From Fretibacter rubidus (GTDB taxonomy: Bacteria > Pseudomonadota > Alphaproteobacteria > Caulobacterales > Maricaulaceae), in contig NZ_CP163423.1 in assembly GCF_041429785.1 (NCBI RefSeq), forward strand, positions 930,001 through 994,000: 64,000 nucleotides of DNA. Reading direction: 5' to 3'. The notes beneath the pieces were generated by a model. That model was given only the letters and a program-made list of their open reading frames with translations. It was not told where the DNA came from and searched no databases. Position numbers and translations under genes: made by a program. This document shows positions 25,626 to 34,250 of the stretch, piece after piece. Numbering within the stretch: position 1 is the first letter of the stretch; every line of letters begins with the position of its first letter.

Positions 25626-27692
25626 CTAAAACGTATCTGAAATTTGAATACTGATGCGGCGGCCACGGCGGCGGTCAAAATCTTGGATCTCTGCAATGGG
25701 GCCTAGGCGGTCCGTCTCGAAAATGACGCGCGGGCGAATAATACGTTCTTTCAGGACATTTTGCATAAGCAATGTGAGTTGAAAGCCGTAAAAATCTTTA
25801 TGCTCGATAAAGGCAAAGCTGGACGGGCGGTCACGGCGGCCGTCAAAGGTTTGGTCAAGGCGCAGAAACGGGCTCTCGCGGCGTTGTTCTAACTCCCCGC
25901 CAATGGCGTAAGGGGTGTTCGCAATATCCCAGCGGTAATTCAGCTCCCAACTCCAGATTTCCGTATCATTAATGCGTCTCGCTAGCCCAGAGAGCGGGTC
26001 GTCAATTTCGCTATCGGCAAGGCTGCCTTCGGCCTCAATACGCATGCCGCTCAGGCCGTAGCTATCAAGCAGCCATGTGGCATTGGCCTCGACCCCATAT
26101 TCAAACGCACTGTCTAAATTTCCTGGCCCTTCGGAGCCGTCATTAAAGCGGATGCGATCAATGGGATCTTCAATGAAGCGGGCAAAGGCGCGTAATGTGC
26201 CAGAGATAACGGCACTGTCTTGGCGGTCTAGCTCAATCTCTGCGTTCCAAAACTGTGTTGGCACAATCTCGTTATTGCCTGACGTTATAATATCCTCAGT
26301 CAGGCTGACGCCATCGACAAAGTCGCCAAAGTCAAGTTGGCCCACGTCGCGCTCGACTTTCGCGCGCAGGGCATAGGTCGGCGATAGCGTATAGCTGGCC
26401 GCGACAAAGCCCTTGGGCCGCACGAAGCTACGCGCAGGCGAGGGGTCAGTGGTGACGTTAAGCTGCGAATATTCCGCCCCAATGGATGTCTGTAAGTTTA
26501 GCTTTGGGTTTATCGTCCAACTATGGGTGAGGTTACCCTCGGCCCGTTTTTCCTCGACCCGCGTACGGTCAGTCTCAAGCGGCGTGGTGGTGTCTTCAAA
26601 ACGGTTTTCGCGGTCAAGATAATTAAACGCTCCTTCGATGGAGACTTGTAAATCGTGATCGGTCGCGGGCGCAAAGCTATATTCTGCGCGGCCAATATAT
26701 TCGCCTTCATCCGTGTCGCGGTTAAAGATGGACCGTGTCGGGGTCTGCCCGTCAATAAGTTCGGCAAAATTATCGCCATTTTTGCTATTTTCAAACCGGT
26801 GGAGCCCAATGAGTTTTAAGGTGCCATTGCCGAGTGTTGGCACGTTCAGGGGCAGGGCGTAATCTCCGCTAATCTCATATTCCAGCTCGTCCTCGCCGCC
26901 TTGGAAAATCGATTGCCCCGTCCTGCCGCGCGGGGTGAGAGCGGTAAAAACCTCAGAGACGCGCTGGTTCCAATTACCATATGTCAGCGCGAGGTTAAGG
27001 TTGGCGATGTGTCCGCTATCAGGCGTATAGGTTAGGTTTAAATCAACGCCAGGCTTGGTTTCGTGAAAATCAATGTCTTCCAAACGGTCTTCAAACACCA
27101 CGCCATTAGCATCCGCGAATGTCTCAACCCCGTCCTCGGTGAATAGGAACTGGCCACTATTTAAGCTCGCGACATACGATAAATTGCCGCGTGATCCGCT
27201 GAGCGATATTTCACCGTCCAGCAGTTGTGGTTGCGTGCCCTGCTCAAACCGCGCGGCATATTCCCATGAGCCAGACAATCCTGAGCCGCCTGTGATAATA
27301 TCGGCGACCTGTCCAGACAGTCCCGGAATATCCAGAGATGCGCCGTCTTTAATATAAATGCGCAGCACATTATTCGCTGGGATGCGGCCTAAGATGTCGC
27401 GGGCGTCAGATGATTTAGACGAGGGTCTGCGTCCATTAATCAGGATGTTTAAATTCGCTTGACCAAATCCGCGCTCTCCGCCGCTGCCGCCCGATAGGCT
27501 AAAGCCTGGAATACGGCTGACCATATCGCTCGCGTTTTGGGGTTGGAACACATCAAAATAGGACGGCTCAAAGCTACGCTCGACCGCATTGCTGTCCTCA
27601 GACCAAGCGGGTGTCGCCAGCAAAAGCAGTGGTAAAGCGACCCCGCAGAGCAGACGCTGCGTGCGCATATGAAATGATGGAATAAACGTCAT
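25626..27692 (-). CDS. TonB-dependent receptor-like outer-membrane protein
   Basis: Outer-membrane protein of about 688 residues. A signal peptide (LLLLATPAWSE) is followed by a plug domain (FQPQNASDMVSRIPGFSLSG, LNILINGRRPSSKS, RIPANNVLRIYIKDG). A long beta-barrel ends in Phe (ISIQISDTF), as expected for BAM targeting. No convincing TonB box is visible before the plug. The ATG at 27692 has GGGG close upstream; a start at 27668 would trim eight residues. The substrate is unknown; it is divergent from a peptide symporter. Confidence 0.85.
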   Translation of the reverse strand: MTFIPSFHMRTQRLLCGVALPLLLLATPAWSEDSNAVERSFEPSYFDVFQPQNASDMVSRIPGFSLSGGSGGERGFGQANLNILINGRRPSSKSSDARDILGRIPANNVLRIYIKDGASLDIPGLSGQVADIITGGSGLSGSWEYAARFEQGTQPQLLDGEISLSGSRGNLSYVASLNSGQFLFTEDGVETFADANGVVFEDRLEDIDFHETKPGVDLNLTYTPDSGHIANLNLALTYGNWNQRVSEVFTALTPRGRTGQSIFQGGEDELEYEISGDYALPLNVPTLGNGTLKLIGLHRFENSKNGDNFAELIDGQTPTRSIFNRDTDEGEYIGRAEYSFAPATDHDLQVSIEGAFNYLDRENRFEDTTTPLETDRTRVEEKRAEGNLTHSWTINPKLNLQTSIGAEYSQLNVTTDPSPARSFVRPKGFVAASYTLSPTYALRAKVERDVGQLDFGDFVDGVSLTEDIITSGNNEIVPTQFWNAEIELDRQDSAVISGTLRAFARFIEDPIDRIRFNDGSEGPGNLDSAFEYGVEANATWLLDSYGLSGMRIEAEGSLADSEIDDPLSGLARRINDTEIWSWELNYRWDIANTPYAIGGELEQRRESPFLRLDQTFDGRRDRPSSFAFIEHKDFYGFQLTLLMQNVLKERIIRPRVIFETDRLGPIAEIQDFDRRRGRRISIQISDTF

Positions 27693-27943
27693 TGTCCCCA
27701 ACCCAATTGAGGATTTGCCCTAGCGGGGTTTTCGGCAAAATACCACCCCAACGCCGTAAAGTTTCCGTCATTTATACCGACTTCCCAAAGCGTCGTCAGC
27801 ATTTACATCAGGCGCGCAATATTGCGCCCTAAAATACGTCAAAGATGGAATTTTATTCCCCATCCCCACTCTTGCGCTAAAAACCGCTTGAATAGAGGCT
27901 GGGAGAGAGGCAGAACGAAGAAAATAAAATTTAGGGGACTTCA

Positions 27944-29512
27944 ATGAAAACACCAGCTCAACGTCAAGTCGACGATGCCGCCTTCTTTGGCCATCCCGTT
28001 GGCTTAAAAACTCTATTCCTGACAGAGATGTGGGAACGGATGAGTTATTACGGCATGCGCGGCCTTTTGGTCCTGTTTATGACGGCGGCCATTGCCGAAG
28101 GCGGCCTGGCTATTGGCACAGCGACCGCCGTGGCGATTTACGGTCTTTATACCGCGTCGGTCTATTTCATGGGCTTGCCCGGCGGCTGGATGGCTGACCG
28201 TATGATCGGTAGCCAAAAAGCGATTTGGTATGGTGGTATAATTATTATGTGTGGGCACATTGTGCTGGCCATCCCCAGTTCTAAGACATTCTTTATAGGA
28301 CTTATATTAGTTGTTTTGGGCACGGGGCTTTTGAAACCGAATATCTCTGCTGTTGTGGGGCAACTCTACGGGTCTCAAGATAAACGCCGCGATAGTGGCT
28401 ATGCCCTTTATTATATGGGGATTAATATCGGCTCGCTACTTGGCTATACGATCTGTGGATACCTTTATGAAAGTAACGGCATTCATTGGGCCTTTGGCGC
28501 CTCTGCCGTGGGTATGTTTTTGGGCCTGATTTATTTCTACAAGACCCGCGACAACCTTGTGGGGGCTGGCGCAGAACCGGCGGCTAAGCTGTCTGCTAGT
28601 GCGATGTCAAAAAGCTGGTTGGTTGTGGCGGCCTTCTTGGTTGTCCTTACAATTATCACAGCGTTGATGCTTATGGGCGTGCTAAGCTTTGATCCGATTG
28701 CCATGTCAAAAGTGGTGGCTGTGACCTTTGTGGGTATCTTCTTCCTTTATTTTGCTTCTGTCTATTTGGGCGGTAATCTGACCCCTGTTGAGAAAAAAGG
28801 CATGTGGGCGTTCCTGCTTGTCTGTGTGGCATCGACTTGTTTCTGGTCTGGGTTTGAGCAGGCGGGATCCTCGCTGAACCTGTTCGGTCAAGACTTTACA
28901 GACCGCACAATTGGTGGTTTTGAAATTCCAACGACATGGCTACAAAACGTTAATCCGTTCTTCATTATCACGCTGACGCCGTTCTTTGCCATGTTCTGGA
29001 TTTGGCTCGGTAAGCGTATGATGACGCCGGGTTATGGCCTGAAAATGGGCGCAGGTCTGATTATTATGGGCATGGGGTTTGTTGTGATGATTTTCGCCGC
29101 TCACGCGGCAGCTGACGGCAAAGTCGCGATCTTCTGGCTCGTGATGACTTATTTCTTGCACACAGTGGGCGAGTTAACGCTCAGCCCAATCTCGTTGTCG
29201 GCTGTTAGTAAGCTTTCACCACCACGTTTCTTGGGCCAAATGATGGGTTTATTCGTCCTGACCTATTCTATGGGCAATATCATCGCGGGTCTTCTAGCTG
29301 GTGGATTTGATCCGGAAAATGTCTCGGAAATGCCCGCGCTATTCACAACCATTGCGACCTTTGCGATTGGTGTCGGCGCTGTGGTCCTCCTCATTGGGAT
29401 GTTCACTAAAAGGTGGGAACGTGACGTGGAAATCGCCAATGCGGCGGCGGATGAGGTGCCGACGCCTACTAGCGCGAAAGCAATTTTGCGAAATGAAGGC
29501 CCGGTGATTTAA
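27944..29512 (+). CDS. Proton-dependent oligopeptide transporter (POT/PTR2 family)
   Basis: Inner-membrane di-/tripeptide:H+ symporter of 522 residues with the 14-helix layout of bacterial POT carriers. Signatures: the ExxER proton-coupling motif in LTEMWERMSYYGMRGLL, GTGLLKPNISAVVGQLY, YALYYMGINIGSLLGY and GELTLSPISLSAVSKLSP. A GGGGAC ribosome site precedes the ATG, and a strong intrinsic terminator follows. The divergent outer-membrane receptor could supply peptides to it, but that link is only positional. Confidence 0.95.
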   Translation: MKTPAQRQVDDAAFFGHPVGLKTLFLTEMWERMSYYGMRGLLVLFMTAAIAEGGLAIGTATAVAIYGLYTASVYFMGLPGGWMADRMIGSQKAIWYGGIIIMCGHIVLAIPSSKTFFIGLILVVLGTGLLKPNISAVVGQLYGSQDKRRDSGYALYYMGINIGSLLGYTICGYLYESNGIHWAFGASAVGMFLGLIYFYKTRDNLVGAGAEPAAKLSASAMSKSWLVVAAFLVVLTIITALMLMGVLSFDPIAMSKVVAVTFVGIFFLYFASVYLGGNLTPVEKKGMWAFLLVCVASTCFWSGFEQAGSSLNLFGQDFTDRTIGGFEIPTTWLQNVNPFFIITLTPFFAMFWIWLGKRMMTPGYGLKMGAGLIIMGMGFVVMIFAAHAAADGKVAIFWLVMTYFLHTVGELTLSPISLSAVSKLSPPRFLGQMMGLFVLTYSMGNIIAGLLAGGFDPENVSEMPALFTTIATFAIGVGAVVLLIGMFTKRWERDVEIANAAADEVPTPTSAKAILRNEGPVI

Positions 29513-29531
29513 TAAAAATTTGATTAAATAC

Positions 29532-29564
29532 AAGCCCGCTCAGATGTCTCTGAGCGGGCTTTTT
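29532..29564 (+). terminator. Intrinsic terminator of the peptide transporter gene
   Basis: Thirteen-base stem AAGCCCGCTCAGA/TCTGAGCGGGCTT with a four-base loop and a T run, about 20 bp after the stop codon. Confidence 0.92.
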
Positions 29565-29584
29565 CATGTCAATTTTATTGAGGT

Positions 29585-30262
29585 TTAGCGTCGGCTGTTC
29601 ATTGCCATTTGCAAGATATCATCCATCATGGAGCCGTCGCCATCCGCGTCTAGCATTTTGCCGATCATACCCATGCCTTGCTGATGGCTGGCTTGGGCTT
29701 GTTGTTGCACGCGTTGTTGCTTGCGCGCTCCGCCCAAAAGTCCGCCGAGCAGCCCGCCGATACCGCCTTGACCACCTTGTGGTGCACCGCCCGTTAGGTG
29801 TTGCATGGCCAGACCCGCGAGCTGGCTTTGCATAGACGGGGCTGCCGTTTGCTTAGACAAGCTTCCCATCGCCATAGTCGCGACAAGCGGGAGCAGCTTT
29901 TTGAGCATACCTGTATCAATCCCGGTTTGTTCTGATGCGCGGCCCGCCACAGCGCGGCTGACGTCTTTTGACCCAAATAGATGTCCTAAAATCGCATTGC
30001 CGTCTTGGACAGCTTCGGGACGAGCCAGGACTTCGGGTTGTTCCAAATATTGCTGATGATTGCCGTTTTGCAGAGCACCCAGCAATCCCGCCAGACCTTG
30101 TGGGCTGTTTGTGTTTTGCTTTAGCGCGCTAGAGATGGCAGGCAGAAGTGCCGCAATCGCGCTTTGTGCTTGGTCAGGGGCCATGCCTGTTTGGGCTGCG
30201 GCTTGTTGCACAGCGGCGCCGTTTTGCGCGCTCATAATCATATCAAGTAAATTCATCGCCAT
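29585..30262 (-). CDS. DUF937 domain protein with EF-hand-like loop
   Basis: Protein of 225 residues, mostly small and hydrophobic with Gln/Gly-rich linkers (GGLLGGLLGGARKQQRVQQQ). It has the DUF937/YidB-like pattern NAILGHLFGSKDVSRAVAGRASEQTGIDTGMLKKLLPLVATMAMG in the middle. It ends with a DADGDGSMMDDIL loop that matches an EF-hand calcium-binding DxDxDG motif. Function unknown. A strong GGAGGAGAG ribosome site precedes the ATG. It converges on the transporter terminator. Confidence 0.85.
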   Translation of the reverse strand: MAMNLLDMIMSAQNGAAVQQAAAQTGMAPDQAQSAIAALLPAISSALKQNTNSPQGLAGLLGALQNGNHQQYLEQPEVLARPEAVQDGNAILGHLFGSKDVSRAVAGRASEQTGIDTGMLKKLLPLVATMAMGSLSKQTAAPSMQSQLAGLAMQHLTGGAPQGGQGGIGGLLGGLLGGARKQQRVQQQAQASHQQGMGMIGKMLDADGDGSMMDDILQMAMNSRR

Positions 30263-30434
30263 AGGGTCTCTCCTCCAAATAATAGCTGCCCTTACTTAGA
30301 CTGCGTTTGGCGTTTTGACCAGCAATGACCGCATATGGGGAGTGTTCAGCATCAGTCCATTTACATCCCGTTCATAAACGGGTGATACTGCGCGCCACGC
30401 TAGACACAGATGCAAGGTCGTTTTATGCAATCTT

Positions 30435-30917
30435 ATGATCAAACGACCGACTTATACTCTTTGCCTTACGCCTTTTTTGTTAACCGCCGCCTGTGTCGCC
30501 GCCTGTGCCGCCACTGCGCAGACCATGCCGGGACCACCGCCGACGATGGATTACTTCGAGCTTAAGCAAGACAGCGTTGACCCCAGCCTTGTGTCCGCAC
30601 CGTCGCCAGTCATGCCGACAGAGGCGACACAAAGTGGCTATTGCTGCGTCGATTTTGATATTAGCGCGCAAGGTAAAGCGGTTAGCATCAAGACAAGCTA
30701 TTGCAGCGAAGATTTGTTTCGTACAGCGGCCATTACAAGTGTAGGCGAGGCAGAATTTACACCCGCCAAAGTCGGCGGTGTGCGCCGCCTGTCGCAAGGT
30801 CACAGCTTTGACGTGACATTCAAAAAAGAAGACTACCAAGGCGTATTAAAGCCCAGCGCAGACGGTAGAATGACGCGCGCCGCACTCGATGCGGGCATGG
30901 CGCTCTGTCCGTTTTAA
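30435..30917 (+). CDS. Secreted TonB-C-like protein with SGYCC motif, copy 1
   Basis: Protein of 160 residues. The signal peptide ends near AACVAACAATAQ and could be lipidated at either Cys. The mature domain follows the TonB C-terminal pattern: a Pro-rich entry (PVMPTEATQSGYCCVDFDIS), then GKAVSIKT, a Cys-containing helix (YCSEDLFRTAAITSVG) and FTPAKVGG. There is no membrane helix-proline-rich linker as in true TonB, so it is a stand-alone domain. The vicinal Cys pair and a third Cys suggest disulfide chemistry. It is paralogous to the next gene. Confidence 0.7.
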   Translation: MIKRPTYTLCLTPFLLTAACVAACAATAQTMPGPPPTMDYFELKQDSVDPSLVSAPSPVMPTEATQSGYCCVDFDISAQGKAVSIKTSYCSEDLFRTAAITSVGEAEFTPAKVGGVRRLSQGHSFDVTFKKEDYQGVLKPSADGRMTRAALDAGMALCPF

Positions 30918-30934
30918 AGGGTGAGGCTTGTCCA

Positions 30935-31429
30935 ATGAAAAATTATTATAGAGCTATGAAACTGAGTTCAGTATTTATCACGCTCCTAACGGCGTTTTTG
31001 ATCGCGCCTGCAAGCTTAGCGCAAGCGCCAGACGCGCAGGGTAATCCAACCATAATGGCAGATAGGCCCGCGACATTTAAAAAAGGCATCCCGCCCAAAA
31101 CACCTAATAGCGCTAAACGGAGTGGGTATTGTTGCATCAACGTCAATATCGATATCGATGGCAAAGTCACAGACACAAGGGCACTCACATGTAGCCACAA
31201 ACGGTTCAAAAGAGAGTCGCTAAAAAGGGTCGGCCAATATAAATACTACCCTGTCATAAAAGACGGTGTAGCTGTTCCCTCGACCATTATAACCTCAGTG
31301 CCCTTTATTATGGTGGGGTCTAAGGGTCACGTTATTCCAAGCGCGGATGGTGAAATTGACGATAGCTTTCTTTCACCTGTAACGCGCAAAGATATTTGCG
31401 CAGCTGATAAAGTTCAGGCCGCTAATTAA
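30935..31429 (+). CDS. Secreted TonB-C-like protein with SGYCC motif, copy 2
   Basis: Protein of up to 164 residues. Signal peptide FITLLTAFLIAPASLAQ, then a domain parallel to the previous gene: PPKTPNSAKRSGYCCINVNIDIDGKVTDTRALTC, a Lys/Arg-rich helix (SHKRFKRESLKRVG), YYPVIKDGVAVPST, and an end resembling the first copy (PSADGEIDD against PSADGRMTR). It lies 17 bp downstream of copy 1, indicating tandem duplication and one operon. It ends 1 bp before the convergent MBL gene. Function unknown. Confidence 0.7.
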   Translation: MKNYYRAMKLSSVFITLLTAFLIAPASLAQAPDAQGNPTIMADRPATFKKGIPPKTPNSAKRSGYCCINVNIDIDGKVTDTRALTCSHKRFKRESLKRVGQYKYYPVIKDGVAVPSTIITSVPFIMVGSKGHVIPSADGEIDDSFLSPVTRKDICAADKVQAAN

Positions 31430-31430
31430 G

Positions 31431-32579
31431 CTACTCTGACGGTGCTTTATAACCCGGAATTTTATGCGGTGGGACGGATTTATAAGTAAATTGCCCTGCA
31501 TCATTAAGCCGCCGCGTGATCATACCGCGTTCTTTTAAGCAGTTTAAATGCGCAATGCTTTCGCCCACGGCCATGATGCGGTTGCCGTCGTTGATCGCAC
31601 GACGAAAGAGGACGGGATACACTTCGGTTGATAACATCGGCGTGCGGCAATAATCATAAAGTCGGCTCAGCGCTTTTTCGTGATGATCAATCAGCTTTGA
31701 TAAGCGGCGGTGAACCCCGCGAAACGGAATACCATGCGCCGGACAACAGAGGGTGTCCTCTGGCAAGATACCGCGCAGTTTCACACAGCTATCAATCCAA
31801 TCGCCCAGGGGGTTGGCTTCGGGTTCTGTCGGCCAGACAGAGACGTTAGAGCTGATATTGGGTAGGATCTGATCGCCTGATAGAACAATAGATAATTCCT
31901 CACACCACAGGCAGGCATGTTCGGGTGAATGACCCGCGCCAACAATAACGCGCCAGTCTCGCCCGCCGATTTTAATGACGTCGCCGTCTTCAATACGGTC
32001 ATAGCTGTGCGGCATGGGGGTAATGGCTTTGCCAAATCCGCCAAAGCGCATTTTATAAAGCTCTAGCTGCTGCTCGGTGTAACCTGCTTTGCGGTAAAAC
32101 CGCAGACCTTCGCGCGGGGCCGCTTGGCCCGTATCCGCGGCCATCAGACGGCAGAGGAAATACTCCCCGCGTGTCATTAATAGGGGCGCTTGGAACTTGC
32201 GCGTAATCCATCCCGCAAGGCCCGAATGGTCAGGATGCAAATGGGTAACAATCACACGGTTGACGGGACGTCCGCCCATCAGGCCTGAAAAATGCTTGGC
32301 CCAAATATCTTTGCTATCGCGGTTGCCGACCCCTGTATCGACCACCACCCAGCCGTCACCGTCTTTAATCGCCCATAAATTGATATGGTTCAGCCCCGAC
32401 ATCGGCAGCGGAAAGCGTAGCCAGAAGACGCCGTCTGCGACTTCGGTCACCGATCCATTATCCGGAGGCGTGTCCATAATAAAAGATAGTAGCTTGGACG
32501 AATTATCGCGCGGCGTGGTCAAGCTCTCGTCATGGGCTGTTTTGCGGGACTTAGCGGGTATGGTTCTGGGGTCGGTCAT
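31431..32579 (-). CDS. MBL-fold metallo-hydrolase
   Basis: Protein of 382 residues with the metallo-beta-lactamase fold. Metal-binding HxHxDH is present in VTHLHPDHSGLAG, with later His in VGAGHSPEHACLW and the metal Asp in IVLSGDQILP. AINDGNRIMAVGESIAHLNCLKERG at the end resembles the winged-helix C-terminal domain (BLACT type) seen in LACTB2-like enzymes. The substrate is not identifiable; relatives include hydrolases for thioesters and RNA. It converges with the TonB-C-like pair. Confidence 0.9.
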   Translation of the reverse strand: MTDPRTIPAKSRKTAHDESLTTPRDNSSKLLSFIMDTPPDNGSVTEVADGVFWLRFPLPMSGLNHINLWAIKDGDGWVVVDTGVGNRDSKDIWAKHFSGLMGGRPVNRVIVTHLHPDHSGLAGWITRKFQAPLLMTRGEYFLCRLMAADTGQAAPREGLRFYRKAGYTEQQLELYKMRFGGFGKAITPMPHSYDRIEDGDVIKIGGRDWRVIVGAGHSPEHACLWCEELSIVLSGDQILPNISSNVSVWPTEPEANPLGDWIDSCVKLRGILPEDTLCCPAHGIPFRGVHRRLSKLIDHHEKALSRLYDYCRTPMLSTEVYPVLFRRAINDGNRIMAVGESIAHLNCLKERGMITRRLNDAGQFTYKSVPPHKIPGYKAPSE

Positions 32580-32645
32580 AAAGTAAGCTTAGGGCAGAGG
32601 CGGTGTTTAAGGAAGGGGTCTGTTCATGCAAAAGGCGCTCCAAAC

Positions 32646-32673
32646 AAAAACGCCTCCCAAGTGAGGGAGGCGT
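32646..32673 (-). terminator. Intrinsic terminator after the CdnL/CarD gene
   Basis: Read on the minus strand: ACGCCTCCC, a short loop, GGGAGGCGT, then TTTTTG. It lies about 30 bp beyond the CdnL stop. Confidence 0.88.
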
Positions 32674-32699
32674 CTGTAAGTTGGGATGTGAAGCGCCGT

Positions 32700-33326
32700 T
32701 TACGCGGCGGCTTCGTCCGTGTCGTTATCATTCTCAGACGCGGCTTCGGCTTCTTTAGCGGCTTTGGCTGCGGCTTTCGCGCGTGCAGCGTTTAGCGTAT
32801 CCAAAATATCGGCCATAGCGCCGTCGCGGTCGGTTTTCTTAATAGCGGCCACTTCGCGCACCATACGGTCAAGGGCTTGTTCATAAAGCTGACGCTCTGA
32901 ATAGCTTTGCTCGGGTTGGGCGTCTGTGCGGTGCAAGTCGCGAACGACTTCGGATACAAGCACGAGGTCGCCAGAATTGATCTTGCTTTCATATTCCTGC
33001 GCGCGGCGTGACCACATTGTGCGCTTGATGCGCGCGCGACCTTTTAGGGTCGTGAAGCTGTCTTTTAGGACATTTTCATTAGACAGCGGACGCATGCCGG
33101 ACTGGGCTGCTTTATTGGTTGGGACGCGCAAGATCATTTTCTCTTGCTCAAACGCGACGACATAAAGCTCGATTTCCATCTCTGCGATGACTTCTTTTTC
33201 AATCGCTGTGACTTTGCCAACGCCGTGGGCGGGATAGACGATGTGCTGATTGACTTTGAAATTTACAGGTTTTGCCGGTTTGCGGCGCGTGTTTGAACGA
33301 CCACGTTGAATGGGTGCAGTTGCCAT
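32700..33326 (-). CDS. CdnL/CarD family transcription regulator
   Basis: RNA polymerase-binding regulator that stabilises open promoter complexes, especially at rRNA and growth-related promoters. The 208-residue protein has an N-terminal RNAP-interacting Tudor-like domain (FKVNQHIVYPAHGVGKVTAIEKE). A helical DNA-binding domain follows with the conserved Trp region RTMWSRRAQEYESKINSGDL. The C-terminal tail is Ala/Lys-rich, then acidic (ENDNDTDEAAA). I start at 33326, where an AAAGG ribosome site is found; upstream in-frame codons belong to the leader. Confidence 0.93.
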   Translation of the reverse strand: MATAPIQRGRSNTRRKPAKPVNFKVNQHIVYPAHGVGKVTAIEKEVIAEMEIELYVVAFEQEKMILRVPTNKAAQSGMRPLSNENVLKDSFTTLKGRARIKRTMWSRRAQEYESKINSGDLVLVSEVVRDLHRTDAQPEQSYSERQLYEQALDRMVREVAAIKKTDRDGAMADILDTLNAARAKAAAKAAKEAEAASENDNDTDEAAA

Positions 33327-33517
33327 ATGGGGGTGCCTTTTTGTTTTCTCGGACCATGAAGTCCGCTTCCTAAACAATAAAACGGCGTGGAAAGATGAGC
33401 TATCCACGCCGAATAATTGATATTATCATAACACAAATATGACAGAAAATCTAGTGCGGGGCGAAAAAACCCCTGTCTTTTTACAGACTTAGCCTAAATT
33501 TCTACGAAAAAAGACGG

Positions 33518-33859
33518 TTAATCGCCTTTTCCAGGCTTTTCAGAGAAGTATTTTTCAAACTTGCCTGTCTCGGATTCGTATTTCTCACGGTCTGGCGGCG
33601 GGTCGCCTTTGACGGTAATATTGGGCCAAATCTCGGCATATTTAGAGTTGATGGCCAGCCATTTGCCGTCAGGGTCATCTTCCGTGTCGGGTTTAATGGC
33701 GTCAACGGGACATTCGGGTTCGCACACGCCGCAATCAATACATTCGTCCGGGTGGATAACGAGAAAGTTCTCGCCCTCATAAAAGCAGTCCACGGGACAG
33801 ACTTCGATGCAGTCCATGAACTTACATTTTACGCATTCATCTTTGACAATATAGGTCAT
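33518..33859 (-). CDS. fdxA: Seven-iron ferredoxin FdxA
   Basis: Electron carrier of 113 residues with one [3Fe-4S] and one [4Fe-4S] cluster. The cysteine patterns are at the N-terminus, in [21 protein letters not shown] and [16 protein letters not shown]. The long C-terminal part ([16 protein letters not shown]) is typical of alphaproteobacterial FdxA. The ribosome site is GAGGG. It lies in the conserved block S4 protein - FdxA - CdnL, 9 bp after the S4 gene. Confidence 0.96.
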   Translation of the reverse strand: MTYIVKDECVKCKFMDCIEVCPVDCFYEGENFLVIHPDECIDCGVCEPECPVDAIKPDTEDDPDGKWLAINSKYAEIWPNITVKGDPPPDREKYESETGKFEKYFSEKPGKGD

Positions 33860-33868
33860 TCGGCCCTC

Positions 33869-34243
33869 TTAAATCTCGGGTGGGATGTGACGCTTGCGGT
33901 GTGATTTGTCAAGCTTTGGCGCTGCATATGCGCTGATTTGCGGCGCTTGGTTTAAGCTGTAGCAACTTCGGGCCTCAGCGGCGGGGCCGCGGCGGTCAGG
34001 AATAGCCTTTATCTGTAGATCCACGAGCGTCTGCCCGCGCATAAAACTGATGCCGTCACCGGGCCGCACGCATGTATGGGGCTTTTTGATCCGTTCCGTG
34101 ACAGAGGCCTCGGTGATGGGCGCGCGGGTCATGCGAACCTTTCCTTTGGATATTAACCGCCCAGCCAAGGCGCGTGTCTTAATCAACCGCGTCCGGTACA
34201 AAAATATATCAAGGCGTTGGCTGTCAATATCCGCGTGATCCAC
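33869..34243 (-). CDS. S4-domain RNA-binding protein (HSP15-like)
   Basis: Protein of 124 residues with an N-terminal S4 fold: QRLDIFLYRTRLIKTRALAGRLISKGKVRM. Bacterial HSP15 relatives bind stalled 50S subunits carrying nascent chains. The start is a GTG at 34243, seven bases after the helicase stop and preceded by AAAAGGA. The C-terminal tail is Lys/His/Arg-rich (KLDKSHRKRHIPPEI). It sits between a SUV3-like helicase and ferredoxin genes, an arrangement common in alphaproteobacteria. Confidence 0.9.
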   Translation of the reverse strand: MDHADIDSQRLDIFLYRTRLIKTRALAGRLISKGKVRMTRAPITEASVTERIKKPHTCVRPGDGISFMRGQTLVDLQIKAIPDRRGPAAEARSCYSLNQAPQISAYAAPKLDKSHRKRHIPPEI

Positions 34244-34250
34244 GTAAGGC

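Noticed and set aside
27768-27953. Small minus-strand frame in the receptor/symporter spacer
   Set aside because: Overlaps the expected promoters and the symporter start, with no recognisable product.
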